Positions 44,868-53,402 of a stretch of DNA of 64,000 nucleotides are shown piece after piece. Position numbers and translations under genes: made by a program. The stretch is from Salinimicrobium gaetbulicola (GTDB lineage: Bacteria; Bacteroidota; Bacteroidia; Flavobacteriales; Flavobacteriaceae), in contig NZ_JBHTJP010000034.1 in assembly GCF_042676025.1 (NCBI RefSeq), forward strand, positions 1 through 64,000, read 5' to 3'. The notes under the pieces are model-generated. The model did no database searches. It saw nothing but the letters and a program-made list of their open reading frames with translations, and had not been told where the DNA came from. The first letter of the stretch is position 1. Every line of letters starts with the position of its first letter.

Positions 44868-45306
44868 TATTCAAGTTTATTAATTTTTCTAATTCTTTTG
44901 ATTTCGGTGCTAAAGGTGTCCAATCATAATGTAATTGGAGAGCTCTTTTACTAACCAAATCCGCTAAAGTTTTTTCCTTATCTCCATTAATATATTCTCC
45001 GTTTTCATATTTATATTGATCAATTTGAAATTCAATATCTCGTTGAGCTGTTCGATATAAAACCCATCTTTCGTGGGGTTTTCTTAATTGAATCCAGTAT
45101 GATGCTAGCGCTGCGCCAGCGGTAAGAATAGCTGGAGTAAGTTTTGACAACCAAAAAATGTCTGAAATCAAAATTAAAACAGGAGAAGCTACTGTTGAGA
45201 AAAGGGCAACAAAAAACAAAATATTTGAGAATTTCTTATTTTCCTTTGCTTTCTTCTGAATACCATCCCGGATTTTGATGGCGTATTCTAAGGGGGGTTC
45301 ATTCAT
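44857..45306 (-). CDS. SLATT-domain two-TM membrane protein (DUF4231-like)
   Basis: 149 residues. Two hydrophobic helices (about 27-46 and 52-70: FSNILFFVALFSTVASPVLI, LTPAILTAGAALASYWIQL) are followed by a cytosolic segment with ERWVLYRTAQRDIEFQIDQY and GDKEKTLADLV. This is the SLATT layout: small membrane effectors thought to form pores in nucleotide-signal defence systems. The downstream gene is a RibA-like cyclohydrolase overlapping by 11 bp, so enzyme and effector are translationally coupled. Confidence 0.75.
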   Translation of the reverse strand: MNEPPLEYAIKIRDGIQKKAKENKKFSNILFFVALFSTVASPVLILISDIFWLSKLTPAILTAGAALASYWIQLRKPHERWVLYRTAQRDIEFQIDQYKYENGEYINGDKEKTLADLVSKRALQLHYDWTPLAPKSKELEKLINLNNGI

Positions 45307-45435
45307 TTGGTTAATTTTCTTACAAACATAAATAATTTTTAATTCTGAATTCTGTTATAATATTTTTGACAACTCCTTACCTCAGAGTGAAAATAGTTAA
45401 ATGTTTTATTAGAAAGGTCTTCCTCAATTTGCTCG

Positions 45436-46083
45436 TTAACCAGGAACGTCAGTGTTTTTCAATATTTCTTTTAATTCTGTCAATTCCTTTTCTGAAAAAG
45501 ATTGTTTCCATAATTCATTCACTAGCCATAATCCACTGTCTTTTATTTTTTGTTTTGGTGAGGATAGTCCTAACCAATTTTTACTAGGTTTACAATTTGT
45601 ACAGTTTGAAACGGTGGATATAAGTCGAGATTCAATCTTTAATCTATGTTCTTTTTTTAAAACCTCAAAAACTGCAAATGAAAAATTGTTTTGGATATAT
45701 TCTGTTACTCTTTTCTCAACATTTCTAAGTTTTTCAAAGTCCACTTTTCCAGAATATTTTTCTATGTTCGCTCTACTTGTTAAATCCAAATCCCAGCAAT
45801 CCAAAAAACTATCATTATCTATGTTTAATAAAGCTCGACCAATATTTTTTCGAAAAATGCTACGGTCTTTATTTTCTTTAATAAAATGTTGTTTTAATCT
45901 TGATTGAAGTTGATTGTTTCCTGTATGCGTTCCAACTCTTACAATTCGTTTAAGTCCATCTATCTTCTCGCCTTTCTCAAACAGAATGTATATTCCGTTT
46001 TTAGGGATTTCGTTTTGGTCAAATGGAAACTCGTGTTCTTTTAAACCATTAAAAATTTGGTGGATTTCATTACAAATATTCAC
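45436..46083 (-). CDS. GIY-YIG nuclease family protein
   Basis: 215 residues. IPKNGIYILFEKGE (GIY) and IVRVGTHTG (YIG-equivalent VG) with Arg in LQSRLKQHF; E in KRVTEYIQNNF or LKIESRLIS may be the metal ligand. The start overlaps the upstream DUF6884 gene by 4 bp. I recall GIY-YIG proteins of this type beside DUF6884 proteins in other islands. Restriction-like function is inferred. Confidence 0.72.
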   Translation of the reverse strand: MNICNEIHQIFNGLKEHEFPFDQNEIPKNGIYILFEKGEKIDGLKRIVRVGTHTGNNQLQSRLKQHFIKENKDRSIFRKNIGRALLNIDNDSFLDCWDLDLTSRANIEKYSGKVDFEKLRNVEKRVTEYIQNNFSFAVFEVLKKEHRLKIESRLISTVSNCTNCKPSKNWLGLSSPKQKIKDSGLWLVNELWKQSFSEKELTELKEILKNTDVPG

Positions 46084-46496
46084 TTGCTATTCTGTTTTGT
46101 TAACCATTGTAATTGTTCGCCAATTTTCAATCCTTTCATTGGGATTTTCACTCGGGTTAATTCTGATAGCAAATATTGTCGGTATTTTTTGCCTGCCAAA
46201 AAAGTGAATTGATCATTTTTAAAATCTGCCACAGACTTTAGCTGATTAATAACTAATCTCGACCATTCCTTTTGTTCGCCAACACTCATTTTATTAAGGG
46301 TTTTATCATAAGGCTCAATTTCATCTGTCAATTTTAGAAGCCCATGTTTTGCAGAAAGTATAAAAATTCCGCTTGGTTTTAATGACTTTGCATAAGTCAA
46401 ATTCTTTTTGAATAGTGAACTAGTATAAATCTTTTCCGCTGTCGCTTTTCTATCCAATTTTTTACTGACACAAGAAATTAGAACTATGTTTTTCAT
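46080..46496 (-). CDS. DUF6884 protein
   Basis: 138 residues. IVLISCVSKKLDRKATAEKI, YTSSLFKKNLTYAK, FILSAKHGLLKLTDEIEPYD, the DUF6884 pattern. The family shares similarity with parts of the transglycosylase-related 7-deazaguanine DNA-modification enzymes, as I recall, but activity is unproven. Translationally coupled to the GIY-YIG gene. Possible role: base sensing or modification paired with a nuclease. Confidence 0.72.
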   Translation of the reverse strand: MKNIVLISCVSKKLDRKATAEKIYTSSLFKKNLTYAKSLKPSGIFILSAKHGLLKLTDEIEPYDKTLNKMSVGEQKEWSRLVINQLKSVADFKNDQFTFLAGKKYRQYLLSELTRVKIPMKGLKIGEQLQWLTKQNSK

Positions 46497-46526
46497 TTAA
46501 ATAAATGTTTTTTCAGCTTTACCGTC

Positions 46527-46823
46527 CTAAAGCAAGGTCTTGTATCCCTCCGATTCTTTCAGGTGTTTCTGGCGTAGGAAATTGAGTTTCTTCTTTTTAA
46601 TATAAGAGTAGTAGTCCTCTTCGGTGATAAACTCTAGTTCCGTGGCAAGCTCCACCTCCAAAACAATATTGCTGTGCTGAACCGGCATATATTCTTCTTC
46701 CCCAAAAAACATTAAATAAGTTTCCCACGAAAATTCACTTGTCGGAACGGTCCTCACCACACATTCCTCTATAGGGTGTTTGCAAAAGGTCTTTTCCTTA
46801 CGGAATTTTTCACTGTAACCCAT
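46527..46823 (-). CDS. Small hypothetical protein beside the HsdR_N nuclease
   Basis: About 98 residues from MGYSEKFRKEKTFC; the open frame continues 34 codons into the previous gene but that part reads as its shadow. Acidic, no TM segment, no known domain. 32 nt after the HsdR_N-like gene, so a partner protein is possible. Confidence 0.55.
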   Translation of the reverse strand: MGYSEKFRKEKTFCKHPIEECVVRTVPTSEFSWETYLMFFGEEEYMPVQHSNIVLEVELATELEFITEEDYYSYIKKKKLNFLRQKHLKESEGYKTLL

Positions 46824-46855
46824 AATATAAGTCAGTTTAGAAACATTATTACTGC

Positions 46856-47920
46856 CTAAGGTAAGCCTCTGCGATAAATTTCTTTTAGCCAGTTCTCGAA
46901 TGATTCCCAATGTGATACATTCCATTGTGCACTTAGGTAGTACTTTCCACCAAAAACTTCTTTATAGTACCTATTATAACCTTTATGGTCGGCTCGGCCT
47001 TGAGAGGTATTCCTTAGAACAGGATATCCTGCGTTTAAAACCCGCTTACTATAATCAGGACTTAATAGAGCTTGAATATCATTAGAATTCAACTTATTAT
47101 TTGCAAATAACTCCCTGAAAGTTTTCTGAACGTACTCCCCTATTTTGAGTCCGTCTTTTGTTCTTTTCGCATTCGAATCGCTGGACCTAACTTGAGATGT
47201 AGTGATGGCTAATGAGTGAGAACTTTCAATATCATGAAAGGCAGCTTTCTTGGACCTTACCTCAAATTCATAATCCATTAAAACTTTTTCCACCAAATTA
47301 GGATCGTAAAACTCAATGAGTCTATCCTTTACCAGTTCAAATATTTCATCACTAAAGTTTCCCTGATTTAATCTATTCTCAATTTCCTTAACCTTTCTTT
47401 TTTCATTATACTTTTTTAATCCACTTTGAACATAAGATTCAATCGAATTATAAATGTTTTCAGATTTTTTGAAGGATTGCACAAATGCAGCCCCTTTTTC
47501 AGTAGTCTTTTTCAAAGGAATCTCCTCAATAAGAAAGATTTCATTTTCCCTTGAATTAGGCATTTCAGTAAAGACTTTAAATTTATCCCCTACAAGAATT
47601 CCAACGGGCGTTCTAAGCATCCTCATATATGAGGCAAGTTGATTTTTATGTCCAGAAAAATTTAAATCTGCGGTTGGTTTTTTTATTTCCACAACAAAAA
47701 CAGGTTCAGATTTTCCATTACGAATAATAATATCCGGACACATCCTATTAGCAGCGCCAAATTGAATAGACTCTCGAACTGATAGTTCTTTTTTATACTG
47801 GCTCCATCCCAGTTTTTCAAAAACCCTGATAACTTTGTTTTCGTAAATCTGTTCAGAAACATTGGAAGGAATCGTTTCAGTTAAAATAAAACAGATTTCT
47901 TCCCATAAATCCTTTTCCAT
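46856..47920 (-). CDS. Type I restriction HsdR_N-like nuclease domain protein
   Basis: 354 residues. KVIRVFEKLGWSQYKKELSV, MCPDIIIRNGKSEPVFVVEI, KKPTADL: a PD-(D/E)xK core (Asp, Glu-x-Lys) of HsdR_N type. No helicase domain follows. The C-terminal segment (RYYKEVFGGKYYLSAQWNVS, HWESFENWLKEI) looks like a separate small domain. Solo HsdR_N proteins often act as accessory or Mrr-like nucleases; no methylase neighbour is seen here. Last island gene before the right edge. Confidence 0.7.
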   Translation of the reverse strand: MEKDLWEEICFILTETIPSNVSEQIYENKVIRVFEKLGWSQYKKELSVRESIQFGAANRMCPDIIIRNGKSEPVFVVEIKKPTADLNFSGHKNQLASYMRMLRTPVGILVGDKFKVFTEMPNSRENEIFLIEEIPLKKTTEKGAAFVQSFKKSENIYNSIESYVQSGLKKYNEKRKVKEIENRLNQGNFSDEIFELVKDRLIEFYDPNLVEKVLMDYEFEVRSKKAAFHDIESSHSLAITTSQVRSSDSNAKRTKDGLKIGEYVQKTFRELFANNKLNSNDIQALLSPDYSKRVLNAGYPVLRNTSQGRADHKGYNRYYKEVFGGKYYLSAQWNVSHWESFENWLKEIYRRGLP

Positions 47921-48022
47921 TTTGTTGAAATAATCGGTTAGTTGAATGTTTACCTTCTAATTTCGTAATTTTTAATGAATTAACCTGAAAGATTCTAAGA
48001 AAGAGATGAATAATCTTTACGG

Positions 48023-48080
48023 ATTTTTTGTACTGTTGAATCTCACATCGCATGTTATGGAGAAATATAATTCTGTATTG
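48023..48080. repeat. Dispersed repeat copy 1 (partial)
   Basis: TTTTTTGTACTGTTGAATCT..., ending TGTATTGG. It matches the family copies at 49835, 52441 and 58902 but lacks their 5' part. Its 3' end overlaps the right attachment candidate, which complicates the att interpretation. Confidence 0.6.
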
Positions 48081-48089
48081 GCAAGTAAA
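48072..48089. other. Right attachment site candidate
   Basis: TTCTGTATTGGCAAGTAA: 15/18 identical to the mnmE 3' end at 20458-20475, and reading FCIGK-stop in both, the differences being synonymous. It is just where gene content changes from island to chromosome. The core TGTATTGGCA also ends a repeat copy at 58978, so chance is not excluded. Confidence 0.55.
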
Positions 48090-48152
48090 GCCCACTTGTT
48101 CTCGATACAAATTTCATCCTGTAAAGGCAGTCTGAAATTCACTCGAACTGAC
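48090..48152. repeat. GTTCTCGATAC / CACTCGAACTGAC dispersed repeat
   Basis: CTTGTTCTCGATACAAATTT...GAAATTCACTCGAACTGACG. I recall very similar palindromic intergenic elements as frequent in Flavobacteriia. Followed by AT-rich TTCATTGATAATTGTTCATTG repeats, supporting a return to host DNA. Confidence 0.55.
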
Positions 48153-48208
48153 GTAAAGGTTCATTGATAATTGTTCATTGTATATTGTTTATTGCTCACT
48201 GATAATTG

Positions 48209-49684
48209 TCAACTGAACAGCGACAGTGTACATTGAGAGGCCATAACCGCAGCATTCCTTTTTGCCCTGGCAACCGGCCGATCCGTAGTTGCTTCAGACT
48301 CGTGGTTAAAGAAGATCACCTCAGGCGCTCCCTGCTTTCGGAGGTAATTACTCAGGATCTTATTGGTATGGTAAGTAGCAGTTTGCCGCTTTAAAAAAGC
48401 TTCGTAATCTTCAAATCTACTTATTGTAGTTTCGGCATCAATAAATCCGAAGCCCTGGTACTGTCCCCCTTTTACCAGCACAAAACCTTCCTCCTTAAAG
48501 CTTCGCCCCTTCTCTCTGATCACAAAGGTCGAAGATTCCCCAGTTAAAGCAGCAATAGCTTTCCTAACTTTGTTATTGTAAGCTTCCACCTCCTCCTGTT
48601 CACTACAGATGCCTTCACAGCTCACAATGCTGTAATGGGAACATTCCTCCACATTTGATTGCAGACTGCAGTATTTGGGACACAGGCTAAATTCCCTGCA
48701 CAAATGTTCCAGCTTTTCCTGCGCCAAAGACCGACTATAAAATATACCGACAGCTTCCCTATTCTTAACAGTCTTTTCCATTGCCAGCTGAAGGATGCCA
48801 CGTTGATTCTCATAACTCACGATCTGGTAAACCGGTCCGGGCCGTTTCTGCGCCCTGTTGAACTTGGGATAGTATTTTCTAATGCATTCGGCCTCCAGGA
48901 GCAGGGCGATCAATTCGTTGCCCGTAGGTTCATGATCTATATGGAAGGTTTCCTGGCCCAACTGGTATTCCTTGCTCATACGATCATAGAAATGAGAGAC
49001 TACACGTTTTTTGATATTGATAGCTTTGCCCGCGTAGATCACCTTATGCTGGCGGTCTTTAAACAAATAGATGCCGGGAGATTCAGGTAGCTCGTTGATC
49101 AGGTCGGCATCAATATGAGGTGGTAAGGTAGCCTGGCGGGAACGGGCATGCAGAAAAGAATTAATGACCGTAAAATTATCATCCAGCGACAGCAACCTTT
49201 GAAAAAGGATCACCGTGGCATCTGTATCCCCTTCGGCCCGGTGCCGGTTGACAATGGGAATATTGATGGAGTCACACAATCTTCCCAGGCTATAGGAAAA
49301 CAGGCCAGGGATCAGTTTGCGGGAAAGACGTACGGTACACAGTTTCTTACGGGTATATTCAAAGCCCAGCTCCCGGAATTCATTCCGTATCACATTGTAA
49401 TCGAAATTCACATTATGGGCCACAAAAATGGCATCACGTGTAAGCTCTTCCACTTTTTTTGCCACCTCGTGAAATTTCGGTGCATCTTCAAGCATGGCGT
49501 TATCAATATCGGTAAGTGCGGTGATGTAGTGTGGGATCTTCTCTTCAGGATTGATGAGGCTCGTGAATTTGTCTAGGACAACCGAACCCCGAAGTAGCAC
49601 AATGCAGATCTCCGTCAATCGATTTCCGTTGATACCTCCGCCCGTGGTTTCCACATCAATAACGGCAAATAACTGATTTTCCAT
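48209..49684 (-). CDS. DEDDh exonuclease fused to GIY-YIG (UvrC-like) domain
   Basis: 491 residues. N-terminal DnaQ-type 3'-5' exonuclease: FAVIDVETTGGG (Exo I), FVAHNVNFDYNVI (Exo II), HRAEGDTDAT (Exo III). The second domain is GIY-YIG: LPESPGIYLFKDRQHKVIYA, GKAINIKKRV, as in Cho/UvrC. Such fusions are common in Bacteroidota and are inferred to work in DNA repair. Host-like codon use; first chromosomal gene after the island. Confidence 0.93.
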   Translation of the reverse strand: MENQLFAVIDVETTGGGINGNRLTEICIVLLRGSVVLDKFTSLINPEEKIPHYITALTDIDNAMLEDAPKFHEVAKKVEELTRDAIFVAHNVNFDYNVIRNEFRELGFEYTRKKLCTVRLSRKLIPGLFSYSLGRLCDSINIPIVNRHRAEGDTDATVILFQRLLSLDDNFTVINSFLHARSRQATLPPHIDADLINELPESPGIYLFKDRQHKVIYAGKAINIKKRVVSHFYDRMSKEYQLGQETFHIDHEPTGNELIALLLEAECIRKYYPKFNRAQKRPGPVYQIVSYENQRGILQLAMEKTVKNREAVGIFYSRSLAQEKLEHLCREFSLCPKYCSLQSNVEECSHYSIVSCEGICSEQEEVEAYNNKVRKAIAALTGESSTFVIREKGRSFKEEGFVLVKGGQYQGFGFIDAETTISRFEDYEAFLKRQTATYHTNKILSNYLRKQGAPEVIFFNHESEATTDRPVARAKRNAAVMASQCTLSLFS

Positions 49685-50212
49685 AACTGCTCTTCCAAAG
49701 CAGTAAATTTAGAAATTTTTATGAGATTGTAGGAATAAATCCAATAAAATGGAATTAGTCCATACTCTTAACTACAGGAAACAGTGAACTAACAGGTGAG
49801 TTTATCGCTCAAAATTTTCAGGAAAACACAGCGTGAATTCCCCTTTCACTTTTTGTACCTTTTTGTACCGTCGATGCTTACCCCGCATGTATAGGGAGAA
49901 ACGAAATGATGTATTGCGTAATTTTAACCAACTAATAATCAATCATTTAAATGAATAATAACCTAAGAACTTGTAGGGGTAATATTTTTAAAATTCCTCA
50001 AATATTAAAGCAAAATATAAATTTGAACATGAATTAGGCAACACCTCCTGTTACCCTGGTTCTATCCCTGTTAGATCTTCGATGTTGCTCCTCCAACCTT
50101 TTTGAAAGGCCGGCATTTTTTTTAAGGTTGATTTTCATCAGGTGAGACATTCATCTTTTTGTTTACTTTTCAGCAATTTTTTAAGGTAGACTTTAAATTC
50201 CCCATTTAACGG
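49685..50212. other. Gene-free gap with repeat copy 2
   Basis: 528 nt without a gene. It holds repeat copy 2 (49835-49917). The stretch AACCTTTTTGAAAGGCCGGC followed by eight T at 50098-50125 is terminator-like but has only weak pairing. Confidence 0.5.
49835..49917. repeat. Dispersed repeat copy 2
   Basis: GAATTCCCC...CACTTTTTGTACC, TTTTTGTACCGTCGATGCTT, CGCATGTATAGGG, GAAACGAAATGATGTATTG. Shares all blocks in order with copies 3 and 4. Confidence 0.7.
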
Positions 50213-52276
50213 ATGAAAAACTTCTTTCGCTCCCCAATTACGATTGCCAGCTGTGGGCTCCTGCTGGTTTTAAGCCTTTCAGGCTGTTCTAAAGATGACG
50301 ATAGCACAGAAGATAACTTATATTCAAATGCCCTGACTACAGCCAAAATTGATGACTTACAAGGAATCTGGTCTGTCTATGAAGTGAAATACGAAGGACG
50401 AAATACTACTGTCCCGCCAAATGCTTTTGAGTGTCCCCGTGATTTTTTTGTTTTTTCTTCAAATGGAAGCTATATAGAATTTACTTTTTCTGACAGTTAT
50501 GGGTGTCCGCCTGAAGTTGGAATGACCACATTCAGCCTCAACAACGGTATAATAGACCTGGAGGGCACAACCATGCAAATGGTTATCACTTCTTTAAATT
50601 CCAACGAATTCAAGTTTAAAAGTCAAATAGATTATGATGAAGACGGAAAACCGGAAATCTTTGTATTTACAGCAAGACGGTACCAGCCACCGGCTGAAAT
50701 TGATATATATTCCGAAACCTTTAGGCATGAACTTGTTACCCCACATTATGACAAGATCAGGTTAGCCTGGCAGCCTTATATAGGTTATAATATTTTTGAT
50801 CGCTATGAAATCTATAGAATTAATAGCGGTTGTGATAAATCTAATGCCAGCCTTATTGGAACTATTAATGAGAGGCAACGGGATTATTTTATAGATGAAG
50901 ATCCCCCGGTACAGGAGGAGATCTGTTATTTCTTTAGGCTTTACACTTCTGAAGGTCTATTGGCCGAAAGCGAACCTCTGAGCGTAAATACCGATTACTT
51001 GCAGGTGGGAATGGTGCAGATGGAGCAACCAATACTCCAGGGTCTGAACGTTACAATTAACTGGGAAAAATATACGGGATATTATTTCTCTCATTACGCG
51101 ATCGCTCTCCGTAATTTCGAAAGCGGGTCCGGGGCCGGATACCGGGAAGAAGTGATTGCCACCATCCAGAGTCAGGAGATTACGACCTACACTTCAGAAC
51201 TGCCCTATTTTGTTGATCCCGTGTATACAGTATATGTGTATGATATTTTCGGAAATAAAACAATGCAAAGTATTATTGGCGGTAACAGCCATAAAGTAGA
51301 AGCAACCCGCCCGGAGATCCTTCCGGTAAATTCTATTTTAAGCTTTATTACAGATCCCGAAAAAAGTATCATGTATCTCTATACCACAAATTCTACTTCG
51401 GGAGGATCGAAATTACTCAGTTATAATTATGAAACCCACAGCGTAGAAACCGAGGCTGCAAAAACACCCGTTTCCTATCCGAAGTTTGGTATGAAAATAT
51501 TCATATCAAATGAAGGAAAGGAGATCTTTTTCCCTGAAGGCAGCCATATTTCTGTTTATGATGCGGAAACCCTGGAGTATAAATACTATTTAAGTGTTTT
51601 AGAGGAGTCGGTTTATTTTAATGATGTAGAGTATCTGGGGAACGGACTGTGGGCAATGGCAGATGAGGACCACCTGTATATATGCTCCCGGGAAACCAAT
51701 ACTTTCAGGTTACTGAGTAAGGAAGCTCATTTTACAGCTCACCAGGCATCGGGAAATTATGAAATAGTACAGCTCTTGAACCGGGAAGTACTGGTAGGAC
51801 ATAGAAATGAACCAACGAGTCTCAGATACATTGTTGAAAATGATGGCATGTTGACCGGAAGAACCAATGTAAATTTACCTCTAAAACCTCAGTGGCAAAA
51901 TGGAGTGGAATTTTCAGAATCTTTAAAACTTCTCGTCAATTTTGAAGATCGCAGTATATGGTCAACTACAGACTTCTCTCAAGTCAATAAGTTTGATGCT
52001 CCCTTACTTCCGACTTCCCTAAGCTCGGATGGCAATTCAGTGTTGGGAAGTTTTAATCACCCTTCAGGGTTTACAGATGGCTCCACCTATGAAAAGAAGG
52101 CCCAAACTTTCGATCTCAATACCCGTACTGTAGTCACATACCCTGCAAAAGGTTATCCTCATTTTGTATTTAAGGATCACTTAGGTAGGATCATGAGCAT
52201 TTCTTCCGGCTTGGTAAAAAAAGATTTAAAGAGCACCTCCCCCCGCCCCGATCTTTTTATGGAAAAGCTGGATTAG
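50213..52276 (+). CDS. Large lipoprotein, beta-propeller-like
   Basis: 687 residues. Lipoprotein signal with lipobox LSLSGC (Cys about residue 25) and acidic SKDDDSTEDN, the Bacteroidota surface-export type. The 1st third resembles a lipocalin-like domain (LQGIWSVYEVKYEGRNTTVP). Fibronectin-III-like segments follow (PHYDKIRLAWQPYIGY, TINWEKYTGYYFSHY). The C-terminal half has repeated blade-like strands (DVEYLGNGLWAMADEDHLYI). Surface-anchored role; ligand unknown. Confidence 0.75.
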   Translation: MKNFFRSPITIASCGLLLVLSLSGCSKDDDSTEDNLYSNALTTAKIDDLQGIWSVYEVKYEGRNTTVPPNAFECPRDFFVFSSNGSYIEFTFSDSYGCPPEVGMTTFSLNNGIIDLEGTTMQMVITSLNSNEFKFKSQIDYDEDGKPEIFVFTARRYQPPAEIDIYSETFRHELVTPHYDKIRLAWQPYIGYNIFDRYEIYRINSGCDKSNASLIGTINERQRDYFIDEDPPVQEEICYFFRLYTSEGLLAESEPLSVNTDYLQVGMVQMEQPILQGLNVTINWEKYTGYYFSHYAIALRNFESGSGAGYREEVIATIQSQEITTYTSELPYFVDPVYTVYVYDIFGNKTMQSIIGGNSHKVEATRPEILPVNSILSFITDPEKSIMYLYTTNSTSGGSKLLSYNYETHSVETEAAKTPVSYPKFGMKIFISNEGKEIFFPEGSHISVYDAETLEYKYYLSVLEESVYFNDVEYLGNGLWAMADEDHLYICSRETNTFRLLSKEAHFTAHQASGNYEIVQLLNREVLVGHRNEPTSLRYIVENDGMLTGRTNVNLPLKPQWQNGVEFSESLKLLVNFEDRSIWSTTDFSQVNKFDAPLLPTSLSSDGNSVLGSFNHPSGFTDGSTYEKKAQTFDLNTRTVVTYPAKGYPHFVFKDHLGRIMSISSGLVKKDLKSTSPRPDLFMEKLD

Positions 52277-52440
52277 CGGTTCACAATTTAATTTTTATGT
52301 AGTCATGACATAGAAGGGCAATTTTCTAATACTGGTGAATACATATTAATATCTTTGAATAAAGTAGAATTATTCACTCAAGGAAGAGTGAATTTATGGG
52401 GGGAGATTACCCCAATAAATTTCCAAAAAAAATCAAGTAA

Positions 52441-52520
52441 ATTACCCTGTCACTTTTTGTACCTTTTTGTACCATCGAGGCTTATGCCTTATGAATAGGG
52501 GGAAACGAAATGATGTATTG
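52441..52520. repeat. Dispersed repeat copy 3
   Basis: CCCTGTCACTTTTTGTACC, TTTTTGTACCATCGAGGCTT, GGGGGAAACGAAATGATGTA. Lies in the 291-nt gap after the lipoprotein; no gene otherwise. Confidence 0.7.
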
Positions 52521-52567
52521 AAGGTTCTGGGTAGGCTGTGGAAGGTGCTTTTCTATTCCAGTCAGAA

Positions 52568-52903
52568 CTAACCAAGTCCCGATTCCCATTCATATATCCA
52601 GATCGTGATCTGGGAATCTTCCTGTAATTTTTGAAGAAATTCGTCTAACTCAGAATTTGTCCGGTCGTTTTCAAGGATCCAAAGCTGGTCCTCGTAAATC
52701 CCTTTCCTTCTGTATTTATCCTGGCTTTCCTTAATCTTCAGAAAAGTCTTTTTATCAACATATAAATAGCAGTCTAAGTAATAATCAAGTTCCTCTTTGA
52801 AGTCATATGTACTCCTCAATTCATTTATATTCCACCATGAAGGTTCTATATATACCTCCTGCCCATTTTTAGTCTTGCCTGATATTCGTAAAGCAAATGC
52901 CAT
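52568..52903 (-). CDS. Small hypothetical protein (immunity-like)
   Basis: 111 residues, soluble, acidic. WWNINELRSTYDFKEELDYY and QITIWIYEWESGLG give an alpha/beta look seen in many polymorphic-toxin immunity proteins, but no specific family is recognised. Second such small gene follows on the same strand. Confidence 0.55.
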   Translation of the reverse strand: MAFALRISGKTKNGQEVYIEPSWWNINELRSTYDFKEELDYYLDCYLYVDKKTFLKIKESQDKYRRKGIYEDQLWILENDRTNSELDEFLQKLQEDSQITIWIYEWESGLG

Positions 52904-53007
52904 TTTTTTTATTTATTGCACTCCACCGGTTTGGAATAGCTCCATAGGTAAGTATGACCTTTTCTATATGTGGTGTTTCCTAAATATATTTTTAACCAAT
53001 CTGAATT

Positions 53008-53340
53008 TTAAGTCCAGGTAAATGGTTTATATTCAATATTGTTTTCAGTCATAAACTCACCAAATGCAGAGTATCCTTTATTATTTCCAAACCTCTTCTT
53101 CAGTTCTAAAAGGAGTTTATGCCTATCTCCTTTTTCGACTTCTAATACCGAATATAATTTTTCAACATTCGAAGGTTCAATTGTATAAGTGTATTCATAA
53201 TCAGAGTCACCCCAACAGTCTTCGACTCCTTTCCCGATGTCATAACCATCAAATATCAATTGGCCTTTCTTATTAAAATACAATTCCATTGAGATTTTAA
53301 TGGTAGGTCCTTCAAGATAAAATAACTGAATTCTTTCCAT
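53008..53340 (-). CDS. Small hypothetical protein (immunity-like)
   Basis: 110 residues, soluble, acidic: LYFNKKGQLIFDGYDIGKGV, EDCWGDSDYEYTYTIEPSNV, LLLELKKRFGNNKGYSAFGE. Similar in style to toxin-immunity proteins, no family named. No toxin gene is beside it. Confidence 0.55.
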   Translation of the reverse strand: MERIQLFYLEGPTIKISMELYFNKKGQLIFDGYDIGKGVEDCWGDSDYEYTYTIEPSNVEKLYSVLEVEKGDRHKLLLELKKRFGNNKGYSAFGEFMTENNIEYKPFTWT

Positions 53341-53402
53341 CTTTTAAAAAATTACATCCCACTGACTTAACATCCTGGAATATTCATATATACTTCTAAT
53401 TA

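Larger units (their letters stand above)
20458..48089. mobile_element. Integrated genomic island (about 27.6 kb) at mnmE
   Basis: Bounded by mnmE-terminus copies, starting with an excisionase-like gene and a tyrosine recombinase. It carries a DUF3987/DUF6371 replication-type block and many probable defence genes. Composition is visibly more AT-rich than both flanks. No conjugation (Tra) or mobilisation relaxase gene is recognisable, so transfer would need help or the element is not self-transmissible. The right edge must lie between 47,920 and 48,209 by gene content; the exact base is less certain. Confidence 0.75.

Noticed and set aside
46856..46925. N-terminal 34-codon extension of the small protein at 46527-46823
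   Set aside because: It overlaps the HsdR_N gene in another frame and its sequence looks like a shadow; the internal ATG at 46823 is preferred.
20458..48089. Self-transmissible conjugative element
   Set aside because: No Tra/Mob/relaxase genes can be recognised between the ends.
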